Below are positions 25,210-34,439 of a stretch of 57,872 nucleotides of DNA, piece after piece (within the stretch, counting starts at the first letter, position 1; each line of letters begins with the position of its first letter). The notes under the pieces were generated by a model that ran no database searches, was not told the origin of the DNA, and saw only the letters and a program-made list of their open reading frames with translations. A program made the translations under genes and the position numbers. Location: positions 48,327 through 106,198 of the forward strand of contig DCWQ01000036.1 of assembly GCA_002328185.1 (NCBI GenBank), given 5' to 3'. Source of the DNA: Dehalococcoidia bacterium UBA2158 (GTDB lineage: Bacteria > Chloroflexota > Dehalococcoidia > Lucifugimonadales > UBA3495).

Positions 25210-26316
25210 CTACGGAACCAGCATGGCCCTGGTGATGGGGGTCTGGCTCTGGTCCCATTCGGCTTGGACGAAGGCATCGTTAACCTCAGCCAAGGGGAAC
25301 GTATGGGAGACGATCTTGTCGAAAGGTAGAACGTCCTGTTTGCGGACCAGGAAGTTAAGCAGCCTGGGCAGAAGTTCGGGCTTGTACATAAGCGACCCGA
25401 CGATGTTCTTGCCCGTGAGCAGCTTGGAGGGGTCGATGGACACCTCTTTACCCCGGACGATGTCACCGATCTCGACGAAGGTGCCGCCGTTGCTCAGCAT
25501 GTCTATGCCTTCAGCCAAGAGCTCGGCCCGGCCCACCAGTTCCATCACCACGTCGGCGCCGCGGCCGTCGGTCAATTCCCTGACTCGCTGGAGTCTGGTC
25601 TCGGGGGTGTTGAACTCTTCGATGTTGATGGTATGGTCCGCACCAAATTCCTCGGCCAGTTCCAGGCGGTTCTCCAGGCGGTCCATGACGATCACTCGGT
25701 CGGCGCCCATCTCCTTGGCCATGGCGGTGGCATGGATGCCCAGACCGCCAGCGCCCTGGATGACCACGTAGTCACCCTCGCCAGCTTGGGCCCGGATCAG
25801 CCCGGTGGTAACCGTGCCCATGGCGCAGTTCACTGGGCCGAGGATGTTGTCGTCCAGCTCGTCGGGCACCTTGAAGAAGGGATGGCGGGCTGGCAGGTAG
25901 AGGTAATCGGAATAGGTGGCTGTGAAATAAGGCCAGATGCCGGCGGCGGGATAGTTACGGTTCATACACCAGTTGGTGTTGCTCTTCAGGCATTGGCGGC
26001 AGTGATAGCACGGGAAGACGGCGGCGTAGACCACCCGGTCTCCCTTCTTGATGGGCGCACCGGCGGAATCGGTCTCTATGCCGTCGCCCAGCACCTCCAC
26101 CACTCCGGTGCCCTCGTGTCCCATGGCCCGGCCGGTTGGCGGAATGGGCAGGTTTGTCTGGTTCTGGTCACCCCGCCACGTGTGCAGGTCTGAACCGCAG
26201 ACACCGGCTTGGGTCATGCGGAGTATGACTGCGCCAGGAGCGGGCTCCGGCACTTCATACTCTTCGATCACAAATGGTTTACCATATTCCTTGCAGACTA
26301 CTACTCGGCCTTTCAT
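25210..26316 (-). CDS. Zinc-dependent alcohol dehydrogenase (MDR family)
   Basis: The start at 26316 has GGAGG 7-8 nt upstream; the frame extends 23 codons further without support. The 368-residue product has the catalytic-zinc ligands in GVCGSDLHT and GHEGTG, the structural-zinc cluster CYHCRQCLKSNTNWC, and the Rossmann loop VIQGAGGLGIHAT with DRL for NAD(H). It oxidises an alcohol or reduces an aldehyde. It lies next to the monooxygenase-like gene in the same direction, separated by a REP-like element, and might act on its products. Confidence 0.9.
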   Translation of the reverse strand: MKGRVVVCKEYGKPFVIEEYEVPEPAPGAVILRMTQAGVCGSDLHTWRGDQNQTNLPIPPTGRAMGHEGTGVVEVLGDGIETDSAGAPIKKGDRVVYAAVFPCYHCRQCLKSNTNWCMNRNYPAAGIWPYFTATYSDYLYLPARHPFFKVPDELDDNILGPVNCAMGTVTTGLIRAQAGEGDYVVIQGAGGLGIHATAMAKEMGADRVIVMDRLENRLELAEEFGADHTINIEEFNTPETRLQRVRELTDGRGADVVMELVGRAELLAEGIDMLSNGGTFVEIGDIVRGKEVSIDPSKLLTGKNIVGSLMYKPELLPRLLNFLVRKQDVLPFDKIVSHTFPLAEVNDAFVQAEWDQSQTPITRAMLVP

Positions 26317-26566
26317 ACGTTCCTCCTTCTGCTGGACCTGGTACCCCTGATAACCCACTCGAGAGAGAACCCTGAAAATGGTCATTTAGAGGCTGAAAAG
26401 ACGCCGGTAACATACCACAACCCTTTGGGAATGGGTACTCGCCCTTGCGCGATTGTTAATCCCACCGATATAGCGATTTCAACTTACCAATCATAGCTTT
26501 ATACTTGCCGTAACAGCAGTGGTTTGAGATATAGTGATAGGCATTAATTCTTATAGTTTCGGTAAT

Positions 26567-26843
26567 ATGCAGGCTGAAACACTTTCCCTCGCGCGAAAGA
26601 CGACTGTGCGCCAAAGCAAGTCGGGTCGCTGGTTCTCCGCCGCGAGCATAACCATGGCCTTGGTGTGATTGGCAATCGCGCCGGGTGTGTTTGGCACGCT
26701 GGGAATCTTGATGGGGATGGCTGCCGTGGTCAAAGGGGAGCGCTGCCTAGGAATGTTTGGGGGTAGTCGCCAGCGCCGTGTTGGCCGTAACCGGTATTAC
26801 ATCGCGGGTGTTTTGGTCAGTTAAGTTAAACCCTCATGTATGA
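26567..26843 (+). pseudogene. Broken small membrane protein
   Basis: The frame begins MQAETLSLARKTTVRQSKSG and goes into a hydrophobic helix SAASITMALV, broken by TGA at 26666-26668 (a change from GGA would restore ALVGLAIAPG). It continues LAIAPGVFGTLGILMGMAAVVKGE, then slips in a G5 run and reads VVASAVLAVTGITSRVF to TGA at 26841-26843. The two-helix pattern with GxxxGxxAVVKGE resembles the DUF4190-type small membrane proteins. Confidence 0.6.
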
Positions 26844-26862
26844 CTAGGAGATTGTCGATTTC

Positions 26863-27002
26863 CGTAGGCGCGGGTTTTGACCCGCTTGGCTTGTCTGACA
26901 GGACTACTTGGGATTGCCGACAACTTTGTTGGATCACTTGGTAGGCTTTCCCCTCAAAATTGTATCGACGTGCAACGAGGCGGGTTAAAACCCGCGCCTA
27001 CG
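26863..27002. repeat. Inverted pair of GTAGGCGCGGGTTT palindromes (REPIN/BIME-like)
   Basis: At the left CGTAGGCGCGGGTTTT leads into GACCCGC; at the right GGCGGGTT leads into AAAACCCGCGCCTACG. Each end folds on itself and the two ends also mirror each other over about 27 bp, with 86 bp between. This is the arrangement of a REPIN, an element normally moved by a REP-associated transposase (RAYT), none of which is in the window. Confidence 0.7.
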
Positions 27003-27061
27003 ACCATACCGTAGATACCGTACCTCTACGTAGTTCAGATGCCTCACAATTTCCTAACCCA

Positions 27062-27952
27062 TCAGGCCCTTAGGACCATAACTGGGCCTGCCGAGTGGCG
27101 AACAACCCGGTCGGCAACGCTGCCCATCAGCCAACGGCCCATCCCGGAGCGACCGTGAGTGGTCATGGCAACCAGGGCGTCGGGGAACTCGTGGCTCAGG
27201 TCGACGATGGCCGTGGCGGGATCTCCGTGAAGCAGGACTCCTTCCACCGAAGCCACACCCTCGGCACGGATCCCCGCGGCCAGACGGTCCAGTTGGGCGC
27301 GTTCGTCGTCATCTGCATTATCGTCAGATACCGCCCGGACCAGGCAGACCTTTGCGTCCAGCCCCTTGGCCAGCGCGACGGCGTGGGGCAAGATGGTCTC
27401 CGCCAAAGCCGAACCGTCCAGAGGGACGATGATGTGCCCCATGGTCCCATCCAGCGTGGCATCGTTGCCTTCAGCACGGATGATCATCAACGGGGTTTTC
27501 ACGGCGTGCAGCACCTTGTCGGTGACACTGCCCATGACCCACCGGCCGGCGCCCGAGCGGCCGTGGGTGGATATGACAATCAGGGTGTCCTCGACCTTCT
27601 CAGACTCCAACACGATATGCTCGGCTGCGGTCCCAAAGATGTGGGCGACTTTCTTGCCATCGGTCTCGGCCTTTTCCGGCCCGTGTAGCACGGCAGTGGC
27701 AGCCACGCCGGCTGACTCCAGGTTAGTCTTGGCCGTGCCCATGGCGGTCATGATCTCCTCGCGGAAGTGTGCCGTTGCTTCGTGCCGGTCTTGGAACTCG
27801 AAGGGCTCGGGATAGAAGAACTCCGGCTCTGGGTCGAACACCCGGAACAGCTCCACCTTGGCGTCGAACTTCTTACCCAGGTTCATGACATATGGGAGAA
27901 CTCGGTCGCCCATGGGTGAACCGTCCAATGGCACCAAGATTCGTTTGTACAT
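27062..27952 (-). CDS. Tandem universal stress protein (two UspA domains)
   Basis: The start at 27952 has GGGAGG 7 nt upstream; an open frame 27 codons longer does not. The 296-residue product has two Usp domains. Each ends with the ATP-binding loop: THGRSGAGRWVMGSVTDKVL in the first and THGRSGMGRWLMGSVADRVV in the second. Each domain begins with a typical strand, MYKRILVPLDGSPM and HIIVPLDGSALAE. Tandem Usps bind ATP and are linked with stress survival. The gene is monocistronic, divergent from the monooxygenase at 28245. Confidence 0.92.
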   Translation of the reverse strand: MYKRILVPLDGSPMGDRVLPYVMNLGKKFDAKVELFRVFDPEPEFFYPEPFEFQDRHEATAHFREEIMTAMGTAKTNLESAGVAATAVLHGPEKAETDGKKVAHIFGTAAEHIVLESEKVEDTLIVISTHGRSGAGRWVMGSVTDKVLHAVKTPLMIIRAEGNDATLDGTMGHIIVPLDGSALAETILPHAVALAKGLDAKVCLVRAVSDDNADDDERAQLDRLAAGIRAEGVASVEGVLLHGDPATAIVDLSHEFPDALVAMTTHGRSGMGRWLMGSVADRVVRHSAGPVMVLRA

Positions 27953-28244
27953 ATCGTTGCCTCCCCCTTCTCGGTACTGAATGCGCCCAGCCGATCTTCT
28001 TAGCTGATCGGCTCCTCCAGGCCTTTTGAACATTGCCTCATCTGAATCTTAATGACCGAATCTGTATCCAAAAATGGGCAACCGGCTCTGGCTGGACGGC
28101 CAGACGGGTCATCATTTCCGGGCCACATGGCCGTTTCGGTATCAACTTTCTGGCGATGGCCGCTTTTGACACCACTTAGGGCCACTGCTACACTCGCCCC
28201 AATCTGGAAAGGGCCTCTAAAAGGCCCCATTTGGAGGCTCATCC

Positions 28245-29699
28245 ATGCCCGCTCGAACGGGGCAGCAATACATCGACGGCCTGTCTAAGAACCCTGCTGA
28301 AGTATGGATCAGTGGCGAGAAGGTTAAGGACGTTACCACTCACCCAGCTTTCCAGAACGGAGTGCGTTCTCTGGCGGCCCTTTACGACCAGCAGCACGAC
28401 CCGGCCACCAAGGACGCCATGACTTTCAAGTCGCCGTCCTCGGGAGACCAGGTCGGGCTATCGTTCATCATCCCCAAGACCATCGACGACCTGGTCAAAC
28501 GGCGCGAGATGATGACCAATTGGGCGTGGGAAAGCTGCGGCATGATGGCCCGTACCCCGGACTTCCTTAACAATGCGGTGTCCGGCTGGGCCGGGTCGTC
28601 GGACTACTTCCTCGACAACCGGCCCGAGTTCAAAGACAACGTGCTGCGTTACCACGAACATATCCGGGAGAACGACCTGACGCTGACCCACACACTGGTG
28701 AACCTGCAGCGCAGCCGCAATGCCGCAGTAGTGGACAACATCGAAGAACAAGTGGCCCTGACGGTGGTGAAAGAGACCGACGCGGGAATCGTGGTGCACG
28801 GAAGCCGGATCTTGGCCACTCTGGGGCCCATCTCCGACGAGATCGCCGTCTATCCGACCCGCACCCATATCCTGGGCAAAGACGCCTGGCGGCAGGCATT
28901 CTCCTTCGCTCTGCCCTGCGCCACACCTGGGATGAAATTCATGTGCCGCGAGAGCCTGGACCTGGGCCGCTCCAGCTTCGACCACCCCTTGGGGGCCAGG
29001 TTCGAGGAGATGGATGCACTGGTGTTTTTCGACAACGTCCTAGTGCCCTGGGAGCGGGTGTTCTTGCTGGGCGACGTGGACATGTGCAATGACTATGCAG
29101 CGGCCACTCAATCCACCTCCCACACCGGGCAGCAGGTGGTCAACCGCACCGTGGTTAAGACCGAGTTCATCCTCGGACTCGCGTCACTGATGGCGGAAAC
29201 TCTGGGTTCAACCGAAGTGCCCCATGTTCAGGAGCGCATCGGCGAGATAGTGGTCTATCTGGAGACGCTGAAGGCCTGCGTGCGGGCCGCCGAGGCCGAC
29301 GCCAAGCTGAACCAATGGGGCGTTATGTGCCCGGCCCAGGGCCCGCTGGTGGCCGGTCGAAACCTGTACGCCAAGGTCATTTACGCCAGGCTTGCCGAGA
29401 TCGTTCAACTACTGGGCTCCAGCAGCCTGATGGCCCTGCCCACAGAAGCCGACTTCGATACCCCCATATCGCCGGATCTGGAACGCTACTTGGCCACCGA
29501 CACGACGGGCGCCAAGGACCGGGTGCGTTTGTTCCACCTGGCCTGGGACGTGGCCTGCAGCGCCTTCGGGGGCCGGCAGGTGCTCTATGAGCGCTTCTTC
29601 GGCGGAGACCCGGTGCGCAACGCTATACTCCTCTACCAAAGCTACGACAAAACCCACGCCATGGACCGGGTGCAATGGTTCCTGGAACGCGAGGGGTGA
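28245..29699 (+). CDS. HpaB-family flavin-dependent aromatic monooxygenase (oxygenase component)
   Basis: The 484-residue length and sequence (MPARTGQQYIDGLSKNPAEVWISG, THPAFQNGVRSLAALYD, ESLDLGRSSFDHPLGARFEEM, VFFDNVLVPWERVF) fit the 4-hydroxyphenylacetate 3-monooxygenase oxygenase subunit family, also seen for pyrrole-2-carboxylate and other aromatic substrates. It needs FADH2 from a separate reductase, for which the flavin reductase at 18231 is a candidate. It stands before a VOC protein with an intact metal triad, suggesting hydroxylation followed by ring opening. The substrate is not known. Confidence 0.88.
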   Translation: MPARTGQQYIDGLSKNPAEVWISGEKVKDVTTHPAFQNGVRSLAALYDQQHDPATKDAMTFKSPSSGDQVGLSFIIPKTIDDLVKRREMMTNWAWESCGMMARTPDFLNNAVSGWAGSSDYFLDNRPEFKDNVLRYHEHIRENDLTLTHTLVNLQRSRNAAVVDNIEEQVALTVVKETDAGIVVHGSRILATLGPISDEIAVYPTRTHILGKDAWRQAFSFALPCATPGMKFMCRESLDLGRSSFDHPLGARFEEMDALVFFDNVLVPWERVFLLGDVDMCNDYAAATQSTSHTGQQVVNRTVVKTEFILGLASLMAETLGSTEVPHVQERIGEIVVYLETLKACVRAAEADAKLNQWGVMCPAQGPLVAGRNLYAKVIYARLAEIVQLLGSSSLMALPTEADFDTPISPDLERYLATDTTGAKDRVRLFHLAWDVACSAFGGRQVLYERFFGGDPVRNAILLYQSYDKTHAMDRVQWFLEREG

Positions 29700-29714
29700 G
29701 CGCGGCATGGCCCC

Positions 29715-29743
29715 TTGGAATATCGCCGCCGAAACGGTATAGT
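29715..29743 (+). promoter_or_regulatory. Sigma70-type promoter for the VOC gene
   Basis: TTGGAA (29715-29720), 17 bp and TATAGT (29738-29743) sit 82 bp upstream of the VOC start. Confidence 0.6.
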
Positions 29744-29825
29744 ATTCCATACGCCTATTATCAATATCCGTCGTGATACCCCATTTGAAAAGCCCTGAGA
29801 TCAGGGGAGGATTAGGAGGACTGAT

Positions 29826-30281
29826 ATGCCCAAACCCACGAGAATCGGCCACCTGGTTATCAACGCCAAAGACCTTGAAGCAGCCACCCAGTTCTACACC
29901 GACGTGATCGGCTTTGAGATTGCACTTGAGCGCCCTGGCTTCGGGACCTTCTTGACCGCCGGTGAGATGCACCATGACCTGGCCATCTTCCAGGCGCCCG
30001 AAGGGGCCGCGGATACTGCCGACGGTGATATTGGCCTGAACCACATGGCAATTGAGGTTGCTGACTTCGAAGAGCTCACGGAGTACTACCACAAGTTGCA
30101 GTCGTACTTCGAGGATTCAGAGCTGCGGACCACCGACCACGGTATGACCCGGAGCATCTACATCAAGGACCCGGAAGGCAACGGAATCGAGTTGTATTGC
30201 AATTCCCAAGAAAATGCCAAAGAGGGTCTGGCCATCATGCGCAACCCCGAGCGCAAGAACACGGAGTTGGTCTTCGACTAG
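29826..30281 (+). CDS. VOC-family protein, type I extradiol-dioxygenase-like
   Basis: The 151-residue product starts after a strong GGAGGA. It holds the metal triad of extradiol dioxygenases and glyalases: H9 in IGHLVINAK, H73 in LNHMAIEV and E122 in GNGIELY. Single-module VOC proteins include ring-cleaving dioxygenases, glyoxalases and resistance proteins. It follows the HpaB-type gene by 126 bp, but behind its own promoter and before a terminator, so it is probably transcribed alone as well. Confidence 0.85.
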   Translation: MPKPTRIGHLVINAKDLEAATQFYTDVIGFEIALERPGFGTFLTAGEMHHDLAIFQAPEGAADTADGDIGLNHMAIEVADFEELTEYYHKLQSYFEDSELRTTDHGMTRSIYIKDPEGNGIELYCNSQENAKEGLAIMRNPERKNTELVFD

Positions 30282-30303
30282 ACCTTCTTCTACTAACTTA
30301 GGA

Positions 30304-30349
30304 ACAAAAAGAGCCCCGTCCTTCTGCGGAAGGACGGGGCTCTTTTTGT
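30304..30349. terminator. Strong bidirectional terminator
   Basis: ACAAAAAGAGCCCCGTCCTT pairs perfectly over 20 bp with its complement after a 6-nt loop (30324-30329). T runs on both strands let it serve the VOC gene and, in the other direction, the decayed lipoprotein gene. Confidence 0.93.
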
Positions 30350-30374
30350 AATCAGCCATCAATTCGCCCTTTTA

Positions 30375-31135
30375 CTAGTCCACATACGGGCCTGAGAAAG
30401 GCTCGAACCCTGGGGCATAGGTGACGCGCCCGTCCACTCTTGGCGAAAATAGCTCTGAGTCATTCCAATCGACTGGTAGGTATCTGCCGACAACTCGTGG
30501 AGGAACAGTATTTGTGGGCACTGCCCCAATGGTCCGGGAGATCTTTAAATATCTTCCGTGCCCGAGGCCGTCTGTTCCACCCGCACCGTTTCGCCTGGCA
30601 CTTGGCCGCTGAGCACGTTTAATGTGCGAACCTCTTGGTAGAACCTGTAGGGCAAACCGCTGTCGCCCGACGGCTCCATCTTTATATCGCCAACCGGGAT
30701 TCCGTGGATGATCAGAGAGGCTCCATCCGACGTTACGGCCTGGTCGTCTGCCCAAATCCTAGATATGAAAGCGAATATCTTCCTCCGAGGCTCTGCTAGT
30801 TCTCTGTCACTCGTCGTCGCTCTCGAATCACACTCATCAGGCTCGATGATGGTCCAATTCGACTTATCAACGGGCGTCGGGCTGGGTTTGGCGGTAAGAT
30901 CAGTCAGCCCTTGGGGAGTGGACCAGCCCCTGGCTAGTTGCGCGTTGGAGGCGGCAATGCCCGTGAGGCCGACGGCGGCTTCCTTTGTGTCAGGAACCTC
31001 TATGGTTGCGGTGGGGTACTCGGCTGCGAACCTAGTGGTGGGTCGGGCAGGCACGCCATCGCTTTCGCCAGCCGAGTCGCCGAAGCCAGCAAGCGCCACA
31101 CAACGCTCAAACCGACCAAGAAGGATCCTGGAAAT
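30375..31135 (-). pseudogene. Decayed lipoprotein or exported protein
   Basis: The signal segment FPGSFLVGLSVV is in one frame and its continuation ALAGFGDSAGESDG in another; the lipobox Cys expected at LAGC is Phe. The body reads ARPTTRFAAEYPTATIEVPD, LTGIAASNAQLARGWS and KIFAFISRIWADDQAV to GETVRVEQTASGTEDI, where it stops. The next frame gives a plausible tail LKISRTIGAVPTNTVPP and FSPRVDGRVTYAPGFEPF, ending at 30375. At least two frame changes and the lost lipid-attachment site mark a pseudogene. The family is not recognised. Confidence 0.55.
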
Positions 31136-31288
31136 CTTATAAATATCCAGGTATCAGCGTCCACAATCAAAAATTAGCAGGTCTAAATCAACTTGTATGG
31201 TACATCTATTGGCAATGCCGCCTGTTCTCAGGGAGTGGGACCGCGTCATGTAGAATCACTGCACCAAACACGCCGCCCAAAGGGCTCA

Positions 31289-32053
31289 ATGGTTAATAAT
31301 CCATCTATCTTGGCGGCGGCCCTAGACCTAGACGGCACGGTCATCGGCCGCGACGAAAACATCTCACCGGCAGTCCACGAGGCCATTGTGCGGCTAGCCG
31401 GGCTGATACCTGTGTTCATCGCCACCGGGAGGGAGCCCGCCGATGTCCTGCGGTACTCCAAGGAACTGGGCCTGACCACGCCGCAGCTCTGCGACGGCGG
31501 CGCCAATATCCTTGACCCGGTGCGAGAAGTATCGACGTGGACTGCTCCGTTGGGGCCGGCCAATGCCGAATTGGTTGTCACCAGACTCAGGGAGATTGGC
31601 GCAACATTCGTCGCCACCCACGCAGACGGCACCGCCAGCACTTTTGACGACGTTCCCGGCTGGGACCTAATCCGCGTGTCGGCTCTGGACATGGATGAGG
31701 CCGCCGCCGACGCCCTCGCCAAAGAGTTCAGCGGCAACAAGGACATGTATGTGATCAAGGCGGTGCTGCCCTACAACGGTCTCTGGGCCATCGACTTCAC
31801 GTTGGCTGGCGTGGACAAAGCCTCGGGAATCTCGCGAGTGGGCGATACGCTCGGCGTGGGGCCGGCCAACATGGTGGCCGTGGGTGACAGCTACAATGAC
31901 CTGCCCATGCTGGAGATCTGTGGGTTCAGTATCGCCATGGGCAACGCGCCAACCGAGGTCAGGGCGGCGGCCGATTTCGTGGCACCCTCGGTTGGAGAGG
32001 ACGGGCTGGCCGTGGCGATAAATGACTACGTGCTGCCGAGGTTAAACGTATAA
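31289..32053 (+). CDS. HAD-superfamily phosphatase (Cof/type IIB)
   Basis: The start at ATG 31289 is chosen because AAAGGG lies upstream and the protein begins with motif I; the open frame extends further upstream. The 254-residue product has AALDLDGTVIG (D13, D15), FIATGR, KASGISRV and GDSYNDLPML, the four HAD motifs, with a large cap inserted between motifs II and III as in Cof-type phosphatases. It removes phosphate from small sugar or nucleotide phosphates. It converges with the LLM gene with 1 bp between stops. Confidence 0.9.
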   Translation: MVNNPSILAAALDLDGTVIGRDENISPAVHEAIVRLAGLIPVFIATGREPADVLRYSKELGLTTPQLCDGGANILDPVREVSTWTAPLGPANAELVVTRLREIGATFVATHADGTASTFDDVPGWDLIRVSALDMDEAAADALAKEFSGNKDMYVIKAVLPYNGLWAIDFTLAGVDKASGISRVGDTLGVGPANMVAVGDSYNDLPMLEICGFSIAMGNAPTEVRAAADFVAPSVGEDGLAVAINDYVLPRLNV

Positions 32054-32054
32054 A

Positions 32055-33140
32055 TCAGCGCAGCGCCGACACGACCTCTTTACAGAAGAGGTTGATGGAC
32101 TCAGCCACCTTCTCACGGGGTATCAAGCCGCCGACATTGGTCTCGGCCACGATGCCTGAGAGCCCCATCTCACCGGTGATCTCTTTCAGCAGTCTGGCCA
32201 CGTCATCGGGACTTCCGTAGGCCAACCGGTCACGGATCAACTCTTCGTAGGTCACGGTGGACAGACGCTCGCCGCGGGCCACCCGCTCTTCGGAGGCGAC
32301 GGTCCCTGCCGATGCGGCTGACTGAGTGAAGTTCTGGGCCAACCGCCGGTACGACCGCATTGTGCTCTCTTCGGCTACCTCGTAGGCCTCTTGCTGAGAC
32401 TTGCCCACAAACACCGGGATGCGAATGTAGACGTCGCCATTTCCGGCATGGCCGGCATCCTTCCAGGCCCTGCGGTACTCGTCTAGGAGTTTGACCAGGT
32501 CTGGCCGGTCCAGACCGCGTAAACCCACGAAGATGGGGTATCCCATGGCCCCCACCTGGGGGAAAGTCTCCTGGGTTGTGGCGGCAATCCTAAGGGGCGG
32601 ATAGGGTTGCTGATAGGGCTTGGGAAGGACGCATACGTCGTCGAATTTGTAGTACTTGCCCTCGTAGGAGAAACGCTCGTTGGTCCAGGCCGCCAGGATA
32701 ATTTCGAGGCATTCTTGGAACCGCTGCCGACTCTCGCCATAAGGGATGTCATAGCCTTCATAGGACCTGGCAAACCCGCTGCGGCCAACGCCGAAGTCCA
32801 CACGGCCGTGGCTGATCTGGTCCACCGTGGCGACCTCTTCGGCCATGCGTATAGGATGGTTCAGCGGTAGCACGTTCACCGCCACCCCAACCCGGAGGCG
32901 TTCGGTCCGGGCAACGATGGCCGATGACAATATCAGAGGCACGGAGACGATCGACGGGATTCCGGCCCCCATGGCATCCAAAGGAGCGCGGGGAGCGGCG
33001 AAGTGGCGCTCGGCCAGCCAAACACCATCCAGATCGCCGTTCTCGGCGGCATTCGCCATGTCCATAGTCTCGTCGAAGGCCTCTTCCTGAGAATGGCCAT
33101 AGCGATAATCGCCTTCCAAGATAAGGCCGTAATGCATCAT
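32055..33140 (-). CDS. LLM-class (luciferase-like) flavin- or F420-dependent oxidoreductase
   Basis: The 361-residue TIM-barrel product has GLILEGDYRYG, WLAERHFAAP, RVGVAVNVLPLNHPIRMAEEVAT and GRVDFGVGRSGF, the core of the luciferase-like monooxygenase family. The cofactor cannot be decided from sequence; FMNH2 is common, but npdG in this window makes F420H2 possible. AGGAGG overlaps the double ATG, and the second ATG (33137) has the better spacing. It lies 74 bp downstream of the class III dioxygenase gene in the same direction. Confidence 0.9.
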   Translation of the reverse strand: MMHYGLILEGDYRYGHSQEEAFDETMDMANAAENGDLDGVWLAERHFAAPRAPLDAMGAGIPSIVSVPLILSSAIVARTERLRVGVAVNVLPLNHPIRMAEEVATVDQISHGRVDFGVGRSGFARSYEGYDIPYGESRQRFQECLEIILAAWTNERFSYEGKYYKFDDVCVLPKPYQQPYPPLRIAATTQETFPQVGAMGYPIFVGLRGLDRPDLVKLLDEYRRAWKDAGHAGNGDVYIRIPVFVGKSQQEAYEVAEESTMRSYRRLAQNFTQSAASAGTVASEERVARGERLSTVTYEELIRDRLAYGSPDDVARLLKEITGEMGLSGIVAETNVGGLIPREKVAESINLFCKEVVSALR

Positions 33141-33214
33141 TCCTCCTGAGGTTGATTGGTCCGGAGCGGCCTCTAGGCGGGGCCGGGCCAGCTAAGTCTG
33201 ATTTGAAGCCTCGA

Positions 33215-34186
33215 CTATTCCCAGAGGGCCGCCACCCGAAAGGCCAACTGGGTGTGCGATTCCCGCACGTCAACTATCTCTGCCGGAACGTCGCCCAGTA
33301 TTCCCAGGGCGATGATCCAATTCAATATCTCATGGTCTCCCGAGTCCTGTAGTTCCTCGGGTGTGAGGGTGGCCAACTGGCTGCCCTGGCCCTGACGGAC
33401 CAACTCCAAATAGCGCCTGTCCGTTTCCAAGTCGATGGCGGAGCATCCGAATTTATGGGCCAGGAAGCTGTGCGACCAGCTCGAAGACGCCACCACGGCG
33501 ATCCGCTCAGTCCGGGTATCCAAGAACCGGCGTATTGACTGCCCGACTTCATAGCAGCGCTTTGCCGTAGGCCGGGGCGGGTAGTCAATGCCCGCCTCTT
33601 CTCCGTAGCAGTTTACGAAGAGCGGTAGCAGTGGAAACTCGCCCTCCGGGTCCAGATAGACCAGCGGATTGATGATGGCGTGGGCCAGGCCCCAGTCCCA
33701 GCCCTTCAAGGCGCTGGAAGTAGCCATGTCTATCCCATCCCGGATCAGGAAGTTACGCATACCCTTGGAGAAGTCCTGAGGACACTGGAAAGTGAATTTA
33801 GTCTCAGCGGCGGCGCCCCAACTGTTATTGCTCCCGCCCATATTCCGGAAGGGAAAACCGTCCACCTCGCTACCGGTGTAGAGGCAGAACGGCGGAAGGT
33901 TGTCCTGCTGGAAGTTCTCGGCCTGGTCGTCGCCGATGACCATCAAGACGTCGGGCTTCCACTCGTGAAGCCGATCCCGCATCACCTGGAAGGCCTCGAC
34001 CACTTTCTGTTGGTCCAGCCGGTCTTGGGTCAGGCCATTGTCATACCCAAGTTCTTCTATCAATTGGGGCGGCGCTTGGAAATTCGGATTCCGACCGAAT
34101 ATGCGCTCCCGGCTCTTATGCCAGACCTCCGGGGGAGTGAGGATGATCGGTCCATGAGAACAACCCAAGCCTAACAATTCAGCCAT
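33215..34186 (-). CDS. Class III extradiol ring-cleavage dioxygenase, LigB-like
   Basis: The 323-residue product has the LigB-type pattern: MAELLGLGCSHGPIIL with H11 as a probable iron ligand, DVLMVIGDDQAENF, and VVASSSWSHSFL with a second His. Class III enzymes use Fe(II) to cut catechol or gallate-type rings next to a hydroxyl. No small LigA-like subunit is present, as in many single-chain relatives. It is the first gene of a pair with the LLM oxidoreductase, supporting an aromatic-degradation role. Confidence 0.85.
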   Translation of the reverse strand: MAELLGLGCSHGPIILTPPEVWHKSRERIFGRNPNFQAPPQLIEELGYDNGLTQDRLDQQKVVEAFQVMRDRLHEWKPDVLMVIGDDQAENFQQDNLPPFCLYTGSEVDGFPFRNMGGSNNSWGAAAETKFTFQCPQDFSKGMRNFLIRDGIDMATSSALKGWDWGLAHAIINPLVYLDPEGEFPLLPLFVNCYGEEAGIDYPPRPTAKRCYEVGQSIRRFLDTRTERIAVVASSSWSHSFLAHKFGCSAIDLETDRRYLELVRQGQGSQLATLTPEELQDSGDHEILNWIIALGILGDVPAEIVDVRESHTQLAFRVAALWE

Positions 34187-34439
34187 TCCGGCCTCCCGAT
34201 TCGACGCAAATTCTCTCAGAATAGTGAGCGCGCCGCGATCAGAATTTTAGATGCCCTCTCATAGGCTGTCAAACGGCCAAACGGCCCCTATTTAAGACGA
34301 GATTCGGACTGAACTCCGGAAGCCACGGCACTGATTTACCCCGACCGCCATTGACTGGGCGTTGATGCCAAACGTACACTTCCAGGCATCAAGTGATCGG
34401 AGTCAAGAGTAATTCTCGGCCAATGGGAAAGTATTTAAG

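Noticed and set aside
26863..27002. Possible CRISPR repeats
   Set aside because: Only two copies in inverted order, no regular spacers and no cas genes; REP-like palindromes fit better.
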